Assembly: GCF_001427605.1 (NCBI RefSeq)
Contig: NZ_LMGZ01000018.1
Span: 124,001 to 188,000, forward strand
Origin: Devosia sp. Root635
GTDB lineage: Bacteria > Pseudomonadota > Alphaproteobacteria > Rhizobiales > Devosiaceae
Direction: 5' to 3'
DNA: 64,000 bases
In this document: piece by piece, positions 36,982-45,447 of the stretch
How the letters are laid out: every line of letters starts with the position of its first letter
Position numbering within the stretch: position 1 is the first letter of the stretch
The notes under the pieces: generated by a model
What the model was told of the DNA's origin: nothing
Seen by the model: the letters and a program-made list of their open reading frames with translations, nothing else
Database searches by the model: none
Made by a program: the position numbers and the translations under genes

Positions 36982-38268
36982 ATGCTGAAGCCCGATCCCG
37001 CCGATCCCATCGTTGTCACCGGCATGGGCGCCGTCAGCCCGCTGGGCGTCGGCGTCGAGGCGCTGTGGCAGGGCCTCGTCAGCGGGCGCAGCGGTATTGT
37101 CCACAACGATCGCTTCGATACCGGTGAGTTCGTCGCCCACATTGCCGGGCTGGTGCCCGCCAAGCCGGCCGATCCCAATGGCTTTGATCCCGCCGACTTC
37201 ATCGACGGCAAGGAGATCAAGAAGATGGACCTGTTCATCCAATATGCCATCGGCGCTGCCAGCGAGGCGCTGGACCAGGCCGGCTGGCACCCCACCGCGC
37301 TCGAGGATCAGTTGGCCACCGCCACCATCATCGGCTCCGGCGTCGGGGGTTCGCCGGTCATGGCCCGCGCGGTGGAAATCATCCAGACCAAGGGACCGCG
37401 CCGGCTGTCGCCGTTCACCGTGCCCTCGTTCCTCGCCAACCTGGCGGCCGGCTGGCTGTCCATCCTCCATAGCTTCCGCGGCCCCATCGGCACGCCGGTC
37501 ACCGCCTGTGCCGCCTCGGCCCAGGCTATCGGCGACGGCATGCGCCTGATCATGACCGGCGAGGCCGAAGTCGCCGTGGTCGGCGGCGCCGAAGGCTCGG
37601 TCGATCCCATTTCCATCGGCGGCTTCGGCGCCTCGCGCGCCTTGAGCCCCAGCCATGCCGGCGAACCGCACAAGGCCTCACGCCCCTTCGACAAGGGCCA
37701 TGACGGCTTCGTGCTGGCCGAAGGCGCCGCCGTGCTGGTTATCGAAAAGCTCAGCCACGCTTTGGCGCGCGGGGCGAAACCGCTGGCCGTGGTGGCCGGC
37801 TACGGCACCTCGGCAGATGCCTATCACCTGACGGCCGGTTCACCCGATGGCGCCGGGGCGCAGGTCGCCATGCGCAATGCGCTGGCCATGGCCGGCGTCG
37901 ATCAGCGCCAGGTCGGCTATGTCAACGCCCACGCCACGTCCACAGCCGTCGGCGACACCGCCGAAATCGCCGGCATCGCCGCCGTCTTTCCCGGCCGGGG
38001 CAAGGATCTGGCGGTTTCCTCCACCAAGTCGGCCACCGGCCACCTGCTGGGGGCCGCCGGCGCGCTCGAAGCCATCATTTCGGTCAAGGCACTGCGCGAA
38101 GGCCTGCTGCCGCCCACCATCAATCTCGATGACCCGGTGGAAGAAGCCGATATTTTCGACCTGGTGCCCAATGTCGCCAAGCCCAAGCCCATCGACTACG
38201 CATTGTCGAATTCGTTCGGCTTCGGTGGTGTCAATGCGGCTCTGGTCTTCGGCAAGGCGCCGGCCTGA
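36982..38268 (+). CDS. Beta-ketoacyl-ACP synthase II-like enzyme (FabF family)
   Basis: Condensing enzyme of fatty-acid synthesis type, 428 residues from the ATG at 36982 (GGAGAAACCC just upstream). The Cys-His-His active site is complete: Cys176 in VTACAASA, His317 in VNAHATST and His354 in ATGHLLGA; the N-terminal VVTGMGAVSPLGVGVEALW is typical. It stands alone with a MarR regulator, not in an acpP-fabF operon, so it may be a second KAS with a specialised substrate. Convergent with the next gene, only three bases apart. Confidence 0.9.
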   Translation: MLKPDPADPIVVTGMGAVSPLGVGVEALWQGLVSGRSGIVHNDRFDTGEFVAHIAGLVPAKPADPNGFDPADFIDGKEIKKMDLFIQYAIGAASEALDQAGWHPTALEDQLATATIIGSGVGGSPVMARAVEIIQTKGPRRLSPFTVPSFLANLAAGWLSILHSFRGPIGTPVTACAASAQAIGDGMRLIMTGEAEVAVVGGAEGSVDPISIGGFGASRALSPSHAGEPHKASRPFDKGHDGFVLAEGAAVLVIEKLSHALARGAKPLAVVAGYGTSADAYHLTAGSPDGAGAQVAMRNALAMAGVDQRQVGYVNAHATSTAVGDTAEIAGIAAVFPGRGKDLAVSSTKSATGHLLGAAGALEAIISVKALREGLLPPTINLDDPVEEADIFDLVPNVAKPKPIDYALSNSFGFGGVNAALVFGKAPA

Positions 38269-38271
38269 CCG

Positions 38272-38607
38272 CTATTTTGCCGGCAGGGTATCGACGAAGC
38301 TGCGGGCCAGCACGATCCAGTCGCGCAGCACGTCATCCTCCTCCAGCACGTCGCCGGTCACTTCGATGAAGCCCGACATGGTCCTGCCGCCCATGGTCAT
38401 GGGTCGGGCGCCGGGCCGGGCGAGGGCGTCCGCATGGCCGTCCTTGCCCACCCGCACCAGCATGCCGCCATCCTTCATCGGGCAGACCAGCATGTTGCCA
38501 TTGAGCATGAAGCAGCGGCCCCCGAACATCCGCTGCTCGGCGACGGCCGGATGCAGCCCGAGATGCTCGCGGATGCGGTCGGACAGTTCCTCGGAGGCGA
38601 GACTCAT
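38272..38607 (-). CDS. TfoX N-terminal domain protein
   Basis: 111 residues covering one TfoX-N domain: AVAEQRMFGGRCFMLNGNML, VCPMKDGGMLVRVGKDGHAD and the C-terminal helix DDVLRDWIVLARSFVDTLPA. Enterobacterial TfoX/Sxy regulates competence, but stand-alone short proteins of this type are common and have no established role. Its ATG overlaps the stop of the upstream GFA gene (ATGA), so both are made from one mRNA. Confidence 0.85.
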   Translation of the reverse strand: MSLASEELSDRIREHLGLHPAVAEQRMFGGRCFMLNGNMLVCPMKDGGMLVRVGKDGHADALARPGARPMTMGGRTMSGFIEVTGDVLEEDDVLRDWIVLARSFVDTLPAK

Positions 38608-39047
38608 CTTGCCGCGCCCTGCCGGTAGGTTTCATGTCGGGGCAGGTGGTCGGCAATGAGGTCCCAGGCCTGCCGGCTGCGGGCGAAGATCAGTTGGTTG
38701 GGCTCGAACCAGTCATTCTGCCCGGCGAAGAACCCCACCGGGATCATCCGCATGTCGGGCGCACGCGAGGATTGGCCATAGAGTGGCGTGCCGCAGTCGG
38801 GGCAGAAGTATCGCGTGAAGGTCGCGCCGGAGTTGCTTGGCCGATCGAAGGATTTCGCTACGCCATCAAGTTGCAACGCCGCCGCCGGCACCAGCGCCAC
38901 CGTCGCATGGCCCGATCCGGTGGCCCGCTGGCAATCGAGGCAGGAGCACATCAGCATCGAGACCACCGGCCCGCGGACCGATAGGCCCACGCTGCCGCAG
39001 GCGCATCTGGCGGTGAGATCGACAAGGGGGCGTTCGCTGCTGCTCAT
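38604..39047 (-). CDS. GFA / CENP-V-type zinc-binding protein
   Basis: 147 residues of the family named after glutathione-dependent formaldehyde-activating enzyme. Zinc-ligand cysteines are visible in CACGS, CSCLDCQ and YFCPDCGTPLY. Many members are not involved in formaldehyde metabolism, so the substrate is open. The ATG at 39047 is chosen because homologous sequence starts near LTARCACGSV; an upstream GTG would add nine residues. Coupled to the TfoX-like gene by ATGA. Confidence 0.88.
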   Translation of the reverse strand: MSSSERPLVDLTARCACGSVGLSVRGPVVSMLMCSCLDCQRATGSGHATVALVPAAALQLDGVAKSFDRPSNSGATFTRYFCPDCGTPLYGQSSRAPDMRMIPVGFFAGQNDWFEPNQLIFARSRQAWDLIADHLPRHETYRQGAAR

Positions 39048-39142
39048 GGGCTGAGGCTGGCACGCGGTTTCCACACCGGCAAGGGGTTGGTCTTGCCTTT
39101 GTGCGCCGCAGTGGCGACAGTATTGCGCCAGCGAGGGGAGGC

Positions 39143-39739
39143 ATGCCGCTCTATCCCGACTACCCGATCGCCACCGACCGGTTGACGCTGCGGCCCTTCA
39201 CACGGGGGGACGTCGATGCCGTCTACGCCTACCGGCGCCGCGAGGACGTGGCGCGCTATCTCTTCGATGTCGCCCTGAGCCGGGAGGAATGCGCCCTGGC
39301 GGTGCAGCAGCGCATCGGCCAGGTGGCGCTCGAAGGCGATGGCGACAAGATCATCCTGGCCGTGGACCTCACCAAGACCGGCAGCGTTGTCGGCGAGGTC
39401 TCCCTGATCCTGCGCAGCGCCGATGCGCGGCAGGCCGAGGTCGGCTGGATTTTCGATCCGGAATACCAGGGACAGGGCTACGCCACCGAGGCGGCCACCG
39501 CCATACTCGATCTGGCATTCGGCGCCGGTGACATCCACCGTGTCGCCGCCCGCTGCGACACGCGCAACGATGCCTCCTGGCGGCTCATGGAGCGGCTCGG
39601 GATGCGGCGCGAGGCGCATTTCCGCGAGCACGCCCTGTTCAAGGGGGCGTGGGACGAAGAGTATATCTATGCCATGCTGCGCCGCGAGTGGCTGGGTCGG
39701 GAGAGCTCGTTTTCCGCCCCTTTGCGTGCCGGTCCGTGA
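39143..39739 (+). CDS. GNAT-family N-acetyltransferase
   Basis: 198 residues from the ATG at 39143 (AGGGGAGG just upstream). RimJ/RimL-type GNAT pattern: start IATDRLTLRPFTRGDVDAVY, acetyl-CoA loop with WIFDPEYQGQGYATEAATA, and ARCDTRNDASWRLMERLGM. Substrate unknown (protein N-termini, antibiotics or small amines are possible). The next gene encodes a protein of the same length and clear similarity. Confidence 0.9.
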   Translation: MPLYPDYPIATDRLTLRPFTRGDVDAVYAYRRREDVARYLFDVALSREECALAVQQRIGQVALEGDGDKIILAVDLTKTGSVVGEVSLILRSADARQAEVGWIFDPEYQGQGYATEAATAILDLAFGAGDIHRVAARCDTRNDASWRLMERLGMRREAHFREHALFKGAWDEEYIYAMLRREWLGRESSFSAPLRAGP

Positions 39740-39846
39740 TCGCCGTCCATTAGTATTCTTTTCCAGCAGTGGCAGGAACTTCCGCGACTTTGGCGGCGTT
39801 GGGGGCTTTGGGCTTGCAACGACCATGCGGAGGGATCGCAGCTATC

Positions 39847-40443
39847 ATGACGTCACTGATTTTGCCCATTCAAACCGACCGTCTGACCCTGCGAACCTTC
39901 GAACGCAGCGACATTGAAGGCCTCATGGCCTATCATGCGCTGCCCTCGGTGCAGCGCTACGTCTTCAGCCGTACGCGTGACCGCTCGGAGGTCCCAGACG
40001 CGCTCAACGTCATGCGTGGGCATGTGAGTCTGCAGCGTCCCGGCGATACCCTGACGCTGGCCGCGGTGCGCAGGGGCGACCAGGCGCTGATCGGGCATGT
40101 GGCCTTGCATTGGTCCGATGCCACCGCGGGGCAGGGTGAAGTGCGTTTCGTCGTCAATCCCGTCCATGCGGGCCAGGGCTATGCTGGCGAAGCGCTGGGC
40201 GCTCTGTTCGATCTGGCCTTCGATCATTTCCGCATTCACCGGGTCTTTGCCCGCAGCGACGGGCGCAACCATCATTCCATCAAGCTGATGCAGCAACTGG
40301 GCATGCGGCTCGAGGCGCACTACCGCGAACACGCCCTGTTCCAGGGCGAATGGGACGAGGAATTGCATTTCGCAATTCTCGACCGCGAATGGCAGCGATC
40401 GACCAAGGTCAAGGACTTGCCGGTACGCAATCGCGTCGCCTGA
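39847..40443 (+). CDS. GNAT-family N-acetyltransferase, tandem paralogue
   Basis: 198 residues with the same layout as the previous gene: LPIQTDRLTLRTFERSDIEG, acetyl-CoA loop VVNPVHAGQGYAGEALGALF, FARSDGRNHHSIKLMQQLGM and the shared end YREHALFQGEWDEELHFAIL. Probably a tandem duplicate, separated by 107 bases. The ATG at 39847 has GGAGGG about 13 bases upstream, a wide spacing. Substrate unknown. Confidence 0.9.
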   Translation: MTSLILPIQTDRLTLRTFERSDIEGLMAYHALPSVQRYVFSRTRDRSEVPDALNVMRGHVSLQRPGDTLTLAAVRRGDQALIGHVALHWSDATAGQGEVRFVVNPVHAGQGYAGEALGALFDLAFDHFRIHRVFARSDGRNHHSIKLMQQLGMRLEAHYREHALFQGEWDEELHFAILDREWQRSTKVKDLPVRNRVA

Positions 40444-40500
40444 ATTGCCTTGGGCCGGCGAAAGGGGCTATGAGCGCCTGATCTTTCTGGATTGGGTGAT

Positions 40501-41304
40501 ATGGCCGGAACCGACACATCCCTCAAAATCGAGCTGCGGGCGTCGCCGGCGGTGATCCTGTGCGAGCCGCAACTGGGCGAGAATATCGGCACGGCGGCGC
40601 GGGCCATGGCCAATTTCGGCCTTTGGGACCTGCGCCTGGTGCGGCCCCGCGACGGCTGGCCCAACGAGCGGGCCGTTGCCGCGGCCTCCCGCGCCGACCA
40701 TGTCATCGAACGCGTCCGCGTCTTCGAGACGCTGGAAGAGGCCATTGCCGACCTGACGCTGGTTCTCGCCACCACCGCGCGCTCGCGCGACATGCAGAAG
40801 GAAGTCATCGGCCCTGATGAGGCCGCGCAGCGCATGGCGGCCCAGATCGGCATCGGCAAGGGTGTCGGCCTGCTGTTCGGTCGCGAAAAATGGGGCCTGC
40901 TCAACGAGGAAGTGGCGTTGGCCGACACCATCGTCACCCTGCCGGTCGAACCGGCTTTCGCTTCGCTCAATATTGCCCAGGCAGTGCTGCTGATGGCCTA
41001 TGAGTGGCGGCGGCACAGCGATCTCGGCACCACGCTGCCATTCACCGATGCCATGGCCGAGGTGGCGCCACGCGAAGAACTGATCGGCCTCTTCGGTCAT
41101 CTCGAAAGCACGCTGGACGGATCGGGCTTTTTTACCGCGCCCGACAAGCGTCCCACGGTCATCAACAACCTGCGCACCATGCTCGAGCGCGGCAAGTTCA
41201 CCAGCCAGGAAATCCGCACCCTGCGCGGCGTCATCTCCTCCATCGACCGCCGCCACCAGCGGCCCAATCCCAACAGGCAGAAGAAGTCGGAGGAGCAGGG
41301 CTGA
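40501..41304 (+). CDS. trmJ: TrmJ-type tRNA/rRNA methyltransferase (SpoU/TrmH fold)
   Basis: 267 residues with the SPOUT knot: VILCEPQLGENIGTAARAMA, FGREKWGLLNEEVALADTIV, VEPAFASLNIAQAVLLMAYE. This is the pattern of TrmJ, which 2'-O-methylates position 32 of some tRNAs using S-adenosylmethionine. A C-terminal helical extension (about residues 180-262) is present, as in TrmJ. The ATG at 40501 is preferred over a TTG nine bases upstream. Followed by a repeat element. Confidence 0.88.
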   Translation: MAGTDTSLKIELRASPAVILCEPQLGENIGTAARAMANFGLWDLRLVRPRDGWPNERAVAAASRADHVIERVRVFETLEEAIADLTLVLATTARSRDMQKEVIGPDEAAQRMAAQIGIGKGVGLLFGREKWGLLNEEVALADTIVTLPVEPAFASLNIAQAVLLMAYEWRRHSDLGTTLPFTDAMAEVAPREELIGLFGHLESTLDGSGFFTAPDKRPTVINNLRTMLERGKFTSQEIRTLRGVISSIDRRHQRPNPNRQKKSEEQG

Positions 41305-41312
41305 CACCGTTG

Positions 41313-41382
41313 CCTCTCCCTTTGGGGGAGAGATCGGCGCGCAGCGCCGGGTGTGGGGGCCTTTACTCCCCCAAAGGGAAGG
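41313..41382. repeat. Intergenic palindromic repeat after trmJ
   Basis: CCTCTCCCTTTGGGGGAG at the left pairs with ACTCCCCCAAAGGGAAGG at the right, around a GC-rich centre (GGCGCGCAGCGCC). Related to the C-rich/G-rich arms at 18520-18671. Confidence 0.7.
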
Positions 41383-41428
41383 TGAAGAAGCCTTTGACTG
41401 CGACAAAACGCCGTGGCACTCCCAAGCC

Positions 41429-42667
41429 ATGAGCACCGCCAATCCCGCCGAGCCGTCCCGCCTTGCCTTCAGCTATACCGGTTTCCGATTTTTCTGGCTG
41501 ACCACCTTGCTGGTCAGCTTTGCCGTACAGATCATGTCGGTCTCCATCGCCTGGCAGATCTATGACGTCACCGGCAATGTGTTCCTGCTCGGGCTGGTCG
41601 GCCTCAGCCTGTTCCTGCCGGCGCTGCTGCTTATCCTGGTCACCGGCCTGACGGCCGACCGCTTCAATCGCCGGCTGATCATGGCAATCTGCCTGTCGGT
41701 CGAGCTGCTGTGTGCGCTGGGCTTTCTTGCCTTCGTCAATGCCGAGGCGCACGAGGTCTGGCCCATTTTCGGTATCCTGGTCGTGCTGGGCACGGCCCGC
41801 GCCTTCTGGGGACCGGCGGCGCAATCGCTGGCGCCCAACCTGGTGCCGCCTGAAGCGCTCAGCAACGCCATCACCGTCAATGCCTCTGCCTGGCAGGCCG
41901 CCTCGATCATGGGGCCGGCCGCCGGCGGGCTGCTCTACGGCATTGCCCCCACCGTCGCCTTCGGCACCGGCGCGACGCTGCTGCTGCTTGCGGTGGTCTG
42001 CGTGCTGCTGATTCCGCGCCCGGCACAGCGCGAGTCGCACCAGGCCACCAGCATCGAGACCATTTTCGGCGGCTTCCGCTATATTTTCTCCAACAAGGTG
42101 GTGCTTGGCGCCATTTCGCTCGACATGTTCGCGGTGCTGATGGGCGGCGCGGTGGCGCTGCTGCCGGTCTATGCCAAGGATATCCTGCATGCCGGGCCGC
42201 AGGAACTCGGCCTGTTGCGCGCTGCGCCGGGCATCGGCGCCATCATGATGGCGCTGTGGTTGACGCGCTTTCCCATTCGCGACCATGCCGGCAAGCTGCT
42301 GTTCCTGTTCGTCGGGCTTTTCGGTCTGTTCACGCTGGTCTTCGGGCTTTCGACCACGGTCTGGGTCTCCATTCCCGCGCTGGCGCTGGTCGGCGCCGCC
42401 GACATGGTCAGCGTCACCATTCGCGAGACCATCATGCAGCTCTGGACGCCCGAAGAGGTGCGCGGGCGGGTCAACGCGGTCAATTCGGTATTCATCGGGG
42501 CGTCCAATGAGCTGGGCGAATTCCGCGCCGGCACGGTGGCCCATTTCGTCGGGCCGGTCGCCGCGGTGGCCATCGGGGGCGTCGGCGCCATCGGCATCGC
42601 CATCATCTGGAGCCGTATTTTCCCCGCCTTGCGCGAGCAGCGCGGCCTCGACAAGAAAATGGCGTAG
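41429..42667 (+). CDS. MFS transporter (EntS-like)
   Basis: 412 residues, twelve predicted membrane helices. Major facilitator features: TGLTADRFNRRLIMAICL between helices 2 and 3, GTARAFWGPAAQSLAPNLVP, and LWTPEEVRGRVNAVNSVFIG in the second half. This resembles the EntS/TMEM-type exporters of siderophores or drugs. No siderophore genes are nearby, so the substrate is open. Ten bases separate it from a DUF1330 gene. Confidence 0.9.
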   Translation: MSTANPAEPSRLAFSYTGFRFFWLTTLLVSFAVQIMSVSIAWQIYDVTGNVFLLGLVGLSLFLPALLLILVTGLTADRFNRRLIMAICLSVELLCALGFLAFVNAEAHEVWPIFGILVVLGTARAFWGPAAQSLAPNLVPPEALSNAITVNASAWQAASIMGPAAGGLLYGIAPTVAFGTGATLLLLAVVCVLLIPRPAQRESHQATSIETIFGGFRYIFSNKVVLGAISLDMFAVLMGGAVALLPVYAKDILHAGPQELGLLRAAPGIGAIMMALWLTRFPIRDHAGKLLFLFVGLFGLFTLVFGLSTTVWVSIPALALVGAADMVSVTIRETIMQLWTPEEVRGRVNAVNSVFIGASNELGEFRAGTVAHFVGPVAAVAIGGVGAIGIAIIWSRIFPALREQRGLDKKMA

Positions 42668-42677
42668 GAGGGCAGGG

Positions 42678-42974
42678 ATGGCCAAGGGTTATTGGATCGC
42701 GCAGGTCGATGTCGAGGACATGGGCCGCTATAATGAATATAGCGCGGCCATCGATGCGACGCTGGCGCCGTTTGGCGGCCGGTTCCTGGTGCGGGGTGGG
42801 CGCCGCGAAGCCGTCGAAGGCGCCACGCGCCAGCGCGCCATCATCATCGAGTTCGACAGCTACGAGCTGGCGCTTGCCTGCTATCGCTCCCCCGCCTATC
42901 AGGCGATCATTCCGCTGCGGGCCGGCGCGGCCATCGCCGACATTGTCGTGGTCGAGGGCCAGGATGGGCTATAG
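42678..42974 (+). CDS. DUF1330 domain protein
   Basis: 98 residues, the whole of a DUF1330 ferredoxin-like domain: [38 protein letters not shown], and [20 protein letters not shown]. Such proteins are small dimeric alpha+beta barrels of unknown function. The ribosome site GGAGGGCAGGG precedes the ATG. Probably cotranscribed with the MFS gene. Confidence 0.9.
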   Translation: MAKGYWIAQVDVEDMGRYNEYSAAIDATLAPFGGRFLVRGGRREAVEGATRQRAIIIEFDSYELALACYRSPAYQAIIPLRAGAAIADIVVVEGQDGL

Positions 42975-43022
42975 ACCCTCATCTGCTTGACTCCCGCGGC
43001 TTTCCGCTCTATCAGGCGCCCA

Positions 43023-43047
43023 CCTATCCGGGCCGTCGGCCCATAGG
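43023..43047 (+). promoter_or_regulatory. rpsD leader hairpin 1
   Basis: CCTAT and GGGCC pair with GGCCC and ATAGG around GTC, with a two-base bulge. First of three hairpins between the DUF1330 stop and rpsD. Confidence 0.5.
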
Positions 43048-43083
43048 CGCACCCGGGATTCCTCAAATATCTGGAGTCTGTCG

Positions 43084-43101
43084 GCTCTCCGCAAGGAGAG
43101 C
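43084..43101 (+). promoter_or_regulatory. rpsD leader hairpin 2 with GCAA tetraloop
   Basis: Perfect 7-base stem GCTCTCC / GGAGAGC closed by GCAA, a GNRA tetraloop. No T-run follows, so it is not a typical terminator. Confidence 0.55.
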
Positions 43102-43130
43102 AGAGGAGGGCGCGATCCATTCGTCAACCA

Positions 43131-43179
43131 GACGCATGGCCTTGTCCGAAAAGTCTGCAACTTTTCGGGGCCGTGCGTC
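43131..43179 (+). promoter_or_regulatory. rpsD leader hairpin 3, directly before the ribosome site
   Basis: Outer stem GACGCATGGCC / GGCCGTGCGTC (one wobble) and inner stem CCGAAAAG / CTTTTCGG with a seven-base loop. It ends 16 bases before the rpsD ATG. The inner part resembles a palindrome that is widely dispersed in Rhizobiales, so it may be such a repeat rather than a dedicated regulator. Confidence 0.6.
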
Positions 43180-43195
43180 GAGAAAAGGATACGCG

Positions 43196-43813
43196 ATGTC
43201 GAAGCGTCATTCAGCCAAGTACAAGATCGATCGCCGTCTTGGCGAAAATATCTGGGGTCGTCCGAAGTCCCCGCTCAACGCCCGTGCCTATGGCCCCGGC
43301 CAGCATGGCCAGCGCCGCAAGGGCAAGCTGTCGGACTATGGTCTGCAGCTCCGCGCCAAGCAGAAGCTCAAGGGCTATTACGGCTCGGTCACTGAAAAGG
43401 CTTTCAAGAAGCTCTACACCGAAGCTGCCCGCGTCAAGGGCGACACCGGCGAGAACCTGATCGGCCTGCTCGAGAGCCGCCTGGACGCCGTGGTGTACCG
43501 CGCCAAGTTCGTTGCTACCGTGTTCGCCGCGCGCCAGTTCGTGTCGCACGGCCACATCCTGGTCAACGGCAAGCGCGTCAACATCCCGTCCTATCAGGTC
43601 AAGGTCGGCGACAAGGTCGAAGTGCGCGAGCGCTCCAAGCAGCTCACCGTGCTGATCGAAGCCACCCAGCTCGCCGAGCGTGACGTTCCCGACTATGTCG
43701 AGGTCGACCACAACAAGATGACCGCCACCTTCGCCCGCGTTCCGGCGCTGTCGGACGTGCCGTACCCGGTCCAGATGGAACCGAACCTGGTCGTCGAATT
43801 CTACTCGCGCTAA
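43196..43813 (+). CDS. rpsD: 30S ribosomal protein S4
   Basis: 205 residues, the normal size of bacterial S4, which nucleates assembly of the small subunit by binding the 5' domain of 16S rRNA. Visible are [20 protein letters not shown], the S4 RNA-binding domain ([45 protein letters not shown]) and the conserved end. The ATG at 43196 has AAAGGA six bases upstream. It stands alone rather than in the alpha operon, with a structured 200-base leader, and ends at a strong terminator. Confidence 0.98.
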   Translation: MSKRHSAKYKIDRRLGENIWGRPKSPLNARAYGPGQHGQRRKGKLSDYGLQLRAKQKLKGYYGSVTEKAFKKLYTEAARVKGDTGENLIGLLESRLDAVVYRAKFVATVFAARQFVSHGHILVNGKRVNIPSYQVKVGDKVEVRERSKQLTVLIEATQLAERDVPDYVEVDHNKMTATFARVPALSDVPYPVQMEPNLVVEFYSR

Positions 43814-43836
43814 GCGAAGTCGAAATCAGAATTGGA

Positions 43837-43869
43837 AGGGCCGCTCCTCGGAGCGGCCCTTTTTGTTTT
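43837..43869 (+). terminator. Rho-independent terminator after rpsD
   Basis: Stem AGGGCCGCTC / GAGCGGCCCT with a CTCG loop, followed by TTTTTGTTTT. Confidence 0.95.
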
Positions 43870-43888
43870 GCGGGAATGGACACCGGCG

Positions 43889-45280
43889 CTATTGCGCCGG
43901 CGTTGCGTCGCTGACGCTTTCCTTGATCGGCTCCTGATCCTTGGGGATGAAGCTTTCGAAAGTGCGCAGGCGCATCACCACCGACTGCAGCTCGACGATG
44001 ACCGTCCAGGCGCGGGCGAAGAACTGGAACGAGCCGAACACCTGGCCGAAGGCGATCTGGATCTGCTGGTAGAGACCCATGGTCAGGGTGCCCGCCAGGA
44101 TGGACGGCGCCATGATCAGCAGCGGCACATAGCCCACCATGTTGGTGTAGCCGTAGCGGGCGAGGTTGAAATAGGTGTAGTGGAAATAGAGCCGGAAATA
44201 GTTCTTCTGAACGCCGGCAAACAGCTCGCGGATCGTCGGCGGATCGGCCCGGTCGGCGTGTTCTTCACCGAACACCAGTTCCTTGCGGTAGGCGGCTTCG
44301 ACCCTTTGGTTGGCGAAGTTGAGGCCGGGCAGCTTGATGCCGACCACGGCCAGCAGGGCCGTGCCGGCGGCTGCACCCACCAGCGCAACCCAGACAAGCC
44401 CGCCGGGTGTCGCGCCGAAAATCGGCAACTCACTGATATTGGCCGAGAGTTGCCAGAGCAGGGGCAGGAACACGACGAGGGTAATCAGCGAGTCGAAGAA
44501 GGCTGTTCCCAGATCTTCCATGATCTGGGCGAACCGCATCGTATCTTCCTGCACGCGCTGCGCGGCGCCCTCGGTAGTCCGGATTTGCGGCCAGTAGGCC
44601 ATGTAGTAGAAGTTCATCGCCTTGCGCCAGCGGAATACATAGTGCGAGGTGTAGAAGGCCAGCGCCACCGATACGAGGATGCTGGGAATGGTGACAAGCA
44701 CGATGGTCCAGGTCAGCCCGTAAAGCTGCTCCGGTGACACGGAGCCAGGTTGCGTGAGTGCCAGTTGGATCGTGTTGAAGAACGAGCCGGACCATTCGTT
44801 CACGAAGGCCGAGACCTGCACCTGGAAATAGATGATCAGCAGGATGACGGTGGAGGAGACCACCGACCACCAGTACCATTCATTGCGCTTATAGAAGTAC
44901 CAGAAGACGCAGAAGATCAGCGCCGTCATCAGCACATACTGGTATAGCCATACCCGTTCAGCCGTCAGGAAGTTCAACTGCGATCCCGCTTCGGCAGCTG
45001 CCGTGGGGTTCGGACCGGCAGGTGCCTCGCTCGCCGTCGTCGCTGGCGCATTCGGATTGGCCTGCTCATCGCCGAGTACCGGGTCGCCAGTGGACTGCTG
45101 GGCGGCCACAGCCACCTCGTCTTCGACGGGTGCGGAAATGGCAGGGTGGGTGAAGCGGTCGATACTGATGACCGAGCGCAGCGGCTCACCGATGGCGAAC
45201 CACAGCAGCACCGCCGCCAGCAGCCAGAGTGCGGCCGAGCTGAAGAAAATCTTGGGAACGGGAAAGAAAGATCGAAACAC
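43889..45280 (-). CDS. SbmA/BacA-like peptide transporter
   Basis: 463 residues of the SbmA/BacA family, proton-driven inner-membrane importers of antimicrobial peptides that rhizobial BacA needs for symbiosis. Characteristic are NEWYWWSVVSSTVILLIIYFQ-type segments, WRKAMNFYYMAYWPQIR, EGAAQRVQEDTMRFAQIMED and FARAWTVIVELQSVVMRLR. The stretch between the first and second membrane helices (about residues 38-105) is an Ala/Pro/Glu-rich periplasmic loop that seems longer than in E. coli SbmA. Convergent with rpsD, divergent from ttcA. Confidence 0.92.
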   Translation of the reverse strand: MFRSFFPVPKIFFSSAALWLLAAVLLWFAIGEPLRSVISIDRFTHPAISAPVEDEVAVAAQQSTGDPVLGDEQANPNAPATTASEAPAGPNPTAAAEAGSQLNFLTAERVWLYQYVLMTALIFCVFWYFYKRNEWYWWSVVSSTVILLIIYFQVQVSAFVNEWSGSFFNTIQLALTQPGSVSPEQLYGLTWTIVLVTIPSILVSVALAFYTSHYVFRWRKAMNFYYMAYWPQIRTTEGAAQRVQEDTMRFAQIMEDLGTAFFDSLITLVVFLPLLWQLSANISELPIFGATPGGLVWVALVGAAAGTALLAVVGIKLPGLNFANQRVEAAYRKELVFGEEHADRADPPTIRELFAGVQKNYFRLYFHYTYFNLARYGYTNMVGYVPLLIMAPSILAGTLTMGLYQQIQIAFGQVFGSFQFFARAWTVIVELQSVVMRLRTFESFIPKDQEPIKESVSDATPAQ

Positions 45281-45447
45281 CGCGAGACTCCTGGGTGCCG
45301 AGGGGATGGCGTCATCTAACTGTCGCTTTTGGCGTAAAGCAAGGAACGGAAATTAATCTTCGGTAAGGTTTGCACCATCCGGTTTTCCTTCCCCTGCCGG
45401 CGATAGGGCGCTATCAGCTACGGCACTGACAGAAAGAGAGTTTCGCC

